Shown: piece after piece, positions 61,105-64,000 of the stretch
Position numbering within the stretch: the stretch's first letter is position 1
How the letters are laid out: each line of letters starts with the position of its first letter
NCBI RefSeq assembly: GCF_900110925.1
Contig: NZ_FOFP01000020.1
Location: 24,768-88,767, forward strand
Direction: 5' to 3'
Origin: Pseudomonas cuatrocienegasensis
Lineage (GTDB): Bacteria > Pseudomonadota > Gammaproteobacteria > Pseudomonadales > Pseudomonadaceae
DNA: 64,000 bases
Program-made: the position numbers and the translations under genes
The notes under the pieces: model-generated
The model's input: only the letters and a program-made list of their open reading frames with translations
What the model was told of the DNA's origin: nothing
Databases searched by the model: none

Positions 61105-61752
61105 ATGCAGTATGACGGCCTGGCCTGGGCAACCGCGCTGTTGGCGCTGCTGGCAGTGGTGATCGCCGCGCGTATCCTGTTCGATACACGCTGGTTTTTG
61201 GGGTGGTTACGGGGCACCTGTGGCCTGGCGTTTCTGGCGCTGGCGGGGCTTATCGGCCTGGTAGCCTACGACCTGTTGAGCTATGCGCCTTTGCCGGATG
61301 GCAAGCCACTGGTCACCCTGAGTTTCAAAGCCGAAGGCAATGCCTATCGAGCCACGTTATTGGAGGGCGAGCGCGAGCGTAGCGTGACCCTGGAGGGCGA
61401 TCTCTGGCAGCTGGATGCCCGGCTGTTGCAGTGGAAGGGCCTGGCCGCGCTGATCGGCTTGCAGCCTGGCTATCGCCTTGAGCGTTTGTCCGGGCGCTTT
61501 CTGGCCATCGAGCAGCAGTCCATGGCTCAGCACGACAAGGTGGCGTTGGCCGAGAGTCTCTATGGCATCGACCTATGGCGCTGGTTGCGGCTGGGCCGGC
61601 ATGATCTGTTCCTGTTCGATGCTCAGGCCCGCCGGGTGACCTACCTGCCGATTGCCGATGATGCTGTTTACAGCGTCAGCCTGACGCCCACCGGCTTGCT
61701 CGCCCAGCCGCTCAATCAGGCGGCAAAGACGGCGTTGCAGAACTGGCAATAA
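61105..61752 (+). CDS. Membrane protein of unknown function
   Basis: A 215-residue protein with two N-terminal membrane helices (about residues 5-25 and 35-58, WLRGTCGLAFLALAGLIGLV) and a C-terminal soluble domain of about 150 residues. That domain has a beta-rich look with LVTLSFKAEGNAYRATLLEGER and PGYRLERLSGRF, but no recognised motif. The ATG at 61105 has AAGGA eight bases upstream; an open frame extends further without support. A terminator follows, with a group II intron inserted directly behind it. Confidence 0.8.
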   Translation: MQYDGLAWATALLALLAVVIAARILFDTRWFLGWLRGTCGLAFLALAGLIGLVAYDLLSYAPLPDGKPLVTLSFKAEGNAYRATLLEGERERSVTLEGDLWQLDARLLQWKGLAALIGLQPGYRLERLSGRFLAIEQQSMAQHDKVALAESLYGIDLWRWLRLGRHDLFLFDAQARRVTYLPIADDAVYSVSLTPTGLLAQPLNQAAKTALQNWQ

Positions 61753-61769
61753 CAGTTGTTTGATCATGC

Positions 61770-61796
61770 AAAAAGGGACCTGCGGGTCCCTTTTTT
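61770..61796 (+). terminator. Intrinsic terminator and insertion site of the group II intron
   Basis: AAAAAGGGACC - TGCG - GGTCCCTTTTTT. The intron's first base lies only three bases (ATG boundary region: A, T, then G) after the T-run. Confidence 0.9.
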
Positions 61797-61798
61797 AT

Positions 61799-63629
61799 GT
61801 GCGCCCAGCATGGGCGCAATCTTGTGGGTGAAAGTCCCGCCGTAAGCTGACCACAGCGAACGAAGTGAAGCGCAACTGCATGAGGGCGACTGAGTGTGGG
61901 AAGGAAGCGTGAATCGAAGCCATGAGCCGATGTACAAGAATCGGATACAAGGCGGAGCCGATCAGGGCGAGCGGGCATAAAATCGCGAAGCTCTTGTGGT
62001 CAAGGATCAGGCTGCGTAAATCCGGCGGTTGTGTGGTGAAGGATTGCGTTCTTACCTGGGGAGATCTCGCTTTGTGCCTGAAAGGGCGACGGCGCAAGTC
62101 GGAGCGAGAAGTCAGCAGAGGCCGTAGTAGTCTTTTTTTTGACGAAGGGCCGAACGAGAGAAAGCGTTATAGGCCATGTTGATGCGAGAAACCGGAAGTC
62201 AGATGCCTGCCAAACGCAGGGCGGACGGAGATAACGAGCGGTGAAACCGTGAGAAATCCCGTCAGCGACGAGGTCAATCGCCCGCAAGATGAATCCGAAA
62301 ACGCAGGGCAAGGGCTGCTGGGACGGGCCTTTGCGAGAGAAAACCTGAAGCGGGCGTGGAAACGGGTCAAGGCCAACAAGGGGGCAGCGGGCGTCGACGG
62401 TCTGGATATTGAACAGACGGCCGATCATCTACTGACCCGGTGGGCGGCGATTTGCGAACAGCTTCTTTCAGGTGTCTACCGGCCCAGCCCGGTACGACGT
62501 GTGGTCATCCCCAAACCTGACGGCGGTCAGCGCGAGTTGGGAATTCCAACGGTCACCGATCGCCTGATCCAACAAGCGTTGCTGCAAGTCTTACAGCCAT
62601 TACTCGATCCTACTTTCAGTGAGCACAGCTACGGCTTTCGCCCGGGACGCTGTGCGCAGGGCGCCGTTTTGGCTGCTCAGCGCCATGTTTCCTCGGGGCG
62701 TAAAGTGGTGGTGGATGTTGATCTGGAGAAGTTCTTCGACCGGGTCGATCATGACATCTTGATGGATCGTCTACGCAAGCGGATTGCGGATCGGGCGGTT
62801 ATCCGGCTGATCCGCGCCTATCTGGATGCGGGAACGATGATCGATGGCGTGGTCGAGAAAAGTCGCTGCGGGGCGCCGCAAGGCGGCCCGCTGTCACCAT
62901 TGCTGGCGAATGTGCTGCTGGACGAAGTGGATCGGGAGCTTGAACGTCGAGGTCATTGTTTTGTGCGCTATGCCGACGATGCGAATGTCTATGTTCGCAC
63001 TCATAAAGCAGGTCAGCGGGTAATGACTTTACTCAAGCGTCTGTATGAAAAGCTGCACTTGAGTGTCAACGAGAGCAAGAGTGCGGTGGCCAGTGCGTTT
63101 GGTCGCAAGTTTCTGGGCTACGCATTATGGACGGCCCGAGGCGAAGTCAAACGTGCGGTTTCGTACAAAGCGCAGAAGCAGTTCAAGCAGAAAATCCGAT
63201 GGCTCACGCGGCGTTCGTGTGGCCGTAGCTTGCAGCAGGTTGTTGATCGATTAAGGCCCTACATGCTTGGTTGGAAGGCTTATTTCGGCTTGTCGCAAAC
63301 CCCGAGAGTCTGGCGAGAGCTGGATGAATGGATACGGCACCGACTACGGGCTATTCAGCTCAAGCAATGGCGGCGTAGTCCAACGATCTATCGCGAGCTG
63401 CGTAGGTTAGGTGCAAGTGAGGCTGTTGCTCGAAAAGTGGCGGGAAACTCTCGCTGCTGGTGGCGCAATAGCGCTCTTGAGCTCAATCGAGTGCTCGATA
63501 TAGCGAGTTTCGACAGGATGGGTATGCCGCGTCTCTCCTGACCTCAATCTCTCGAACCGCCCGGTGCGGAACCGCATGCCGGGTGGTGTGGCAGGGGAAC
63601 GGCCTGCGAAGGCCGTCCCCTATGCCGAT
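61799..63629 (+). mobile_element. Group IIC intron, complete
   Basis: The 5' end reads GTGCGCCCAGCATGGGCG, the GUGYG start typical of class C introns. The 3' part carries a canonical domain V at 63556-63587: ACCGCCCGG/CCGGGTGGT stem, GAAC tetraloop, two-base TG bulge. Domain VI (63594-63622) has GGGGAACGGCC/GGCCGTCCCC, and the end is CCGAT. About 1.83 kb with one maturase gene inside. Bases 61800-62248 are the catalytic RNA domains I-III and hold no other gene. The 3' boundary may be off by one or two bases. Confidence 0.9.
62249..63541 (+). CDS. ltrA: Group II intron reverse transcriptase/maturase
   Basis: A 430-residue intron-encoded protein helping the intron splice and move. Fingers/palm motifs: KGAAGVDGLDIEQT (RT0/1, about 43-56), IPKPDGGQRELGIPTVTDRL (about 84-103), VVDVDLEKFFDRVDHDILM (about 149-167), GAPQGGPLSPLLANVLLDE, and the catalytic FVRYADDANVY (about 227-237). 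A maturase X domain follows (YMLGWKAYFG), with no HNH endonuclease, as is normal for class C. Start is GTG. Confidence 0.95.
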   Translation: MRNPVSDEVNRPQDESENAGQGLLGRAFARENLKRAWKRVKANKGAAGVDGLDIEQTADHLLTRWAAICEQLLSGVYRPSPVRRVVIPKPDGGQRELGIPTVTDRLIQQALLQVLQPLLDPTFSEHSYGFRPGRCAQGAVLAAQRHVSSGRKVVVDVDLEKFFDRVDHDILMDRLRKRIADRAVIRLIRAYLDAGTMIDGVVEKSRCGAPQGGPLSPLLANVLLDEVDRELERRGHCFVRYADDANVYVRTHKAGQRVMTLLKRLYEKLHLSVNESKSAVASAFGRKFLGYALWTARGEVKRAVSYKAQKQFKQKIRWLTRRSCGRSLQQVVDRLRPYMLGWKAYFGLSQTPRVWRELDEWIRHRLRAIQLKQWRRSPTIYRELRRLGASEAVARKVAGNSRCWWRNSALELNRVLDIASFDRMGMPRLS

Positions 63630-63802
63630 TGGCTATGTCCCAAAATCGTGTTGCATCTCGTGCAAGCCATCACGCAGCACCAGGGTGAACTAGCGAACAC
63701 GCGTAGACATCATGGATTGACCTGCCCCACCTCGAGAACGCGGGTTATGTTTTCGGGGTGGGAAACACCTTCAACACAGAGCCGCATCGAGGGGGACAGG
63801 TC
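63630..63802 (+). other. Non-coding left part before IS110-family transposase
   Basis: 173 bases between the intron end and the transposase. No gene is seen. A 14-bp stem (CCCCACCTCGAGAAC pairs with GTTTTCGGGGTGGG, two G-U pairs) with a nine-base loop occupies 63726-63762, and a small TTGCA/TGCAA hairpin lies near 63650-63665. It could contain the left end and guide RNA of the IS element, or host 3' flank plus the left end; the boundary is not determined. Confidence 0.5.
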
Positions 63803-64000
63803 ATGAATGAGTTTAACCAAGTCTATGTGGGTTTGGACGTACACAAAGCGACAATTGCCGTGGCAGTGGCCCGGACGGGGCGTGGTGATCCGTACTATCA
63901 CGGTACTATCGAGAACAGTGCCGCCGCGCTGCGTAAGCTGCTCAAGCAGTTGAGCCAGTCGGGCGAGGCGTTGAGTTTCTGCTACGAGGCCGGCCCCTGC
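63803..64000 (+). CDS. IS110-family transposase, N-terminal part (cut by window end)
   Basis: The frame runs from ATG 63803 (GAGGGGGA upstream) to the last base: 66 residues. It begins MNEFNQVYVGLDVHKATIAV, the RuvC-like DEDD start of IS110 transposases with its first catalytic Asp in LDVHK. It continues to FCYEAGPC, the conserved second acidic residue (Glu). Such transposases act with a structured RNA encoded in the element end. The C-terminal serine domain would be beyond the window. Confidence 0.88.
   Translation, partial: MNEFNQVYVGLDVHKATIAVAVARTGRGDPYYHGTIENSAAALRKLLKQLSQSGEALSFCYEAGPC

Noticed and set aside
63564..63806. 80-residue frame crossing the intron 3' end and IS leader
   Set aside because: It spans domain V/VI of the intron and the stem-loop before the transposase; it is RNA structure, not a gene.
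1..64000. CRISPR arrays, toxin-antitoxin pairs, prophage or secretion islands
   Set aside because: No regularly spaced repeats, no cas-like genes and no phage structural genes were seen; most of the window is conserved housekeeping.

Overview
The window is a chromosomal segment of a Pseudomonas species. It carries a sigX-oprF locus, the FimL twitching-motility protein, a five-gene peptide/nucleoside-antibiotic importer, and a gene order that follows P. aeruginosa PAO1 from the ppsA region (about PA1770) to the nudC region (about PA1825). That comparison is from memory, not a search. High G+C, GTG/TTG starts and REP-type palindromes fit the genus. Several PAO1 genes expected along the way are missing, so it is probably not P. 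aeruginosa. No CRISPR array, prophage or rRNA is visible.

Layout. 1-7.1 kb (+): the 3' part of ppsA, an alpha/beta hydrolase, rraA, then the envelope-stress cluster cmaX-crfX-cmpX-sigX-oprF. 7.2-13.6 kb (-): a nitrogen-assimilation operon, nirB-nirD-nitrate reductase-cobA. It is preceded by a sigma-54-type promoter and an ANTAR-type two-hairpin leader with an intrinsic terminator. 13.8-17.5 kb: accessory genes (small secreted peptide, thioesterase, PL7 alginate lyase, an unknown gene and a lipoprotein flanking a LexA box) and the alanine-type aminotransferase alaC. 17.7-30.2 kb: housekeeping genes acnB, DUF1289, universal stress protein, miaE, lpxH-ppiB, glnS, cysS, a membrane diguanylate cyclase, a small unknown protein and folD.

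30.5-39.4 kb: tRNA-Arg, tRNA-His and tRNA-Leu, then the proteostasis cluster tig-clpP-clpX-lon-hupB-ppiD; lon has a heat-shock (sigma-32) type promoter. 39.6-47.9 kb (-): fabI and the Npp importer (nppA1-A2-B-C-D). 48-54.2 kb: HDOD protein, mltD, gloB, a methyltransferase, rnhA and dnaQ. A 285-bp MITE-like palindromic element sits between gloB and mltD. 54.3-61.8 kb: lysine decarboxylase ldcA, an enoyl-CoA hydratase/isomerase, fimL, nudC, a TSUP permease and a small membrane protein.

61.8-64 kb: mobile DNA. A complete group IIC intron (about 1.83 kb, maturase inside) begins immediately after the intrinsic terminator of the previous gene. It is followed by the left part of an IS110-family element whose transposase runs off the window; a strong stem-loop precedes that transposase.

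The most interesting points are the complete nirBD control region, the LexA box beside two uncharacterised genes, the MITE, the terminator-targeted intron, and the possible guide-RNA stem-loop of the IS110 element. None looks like a wholly new multi-gene system.
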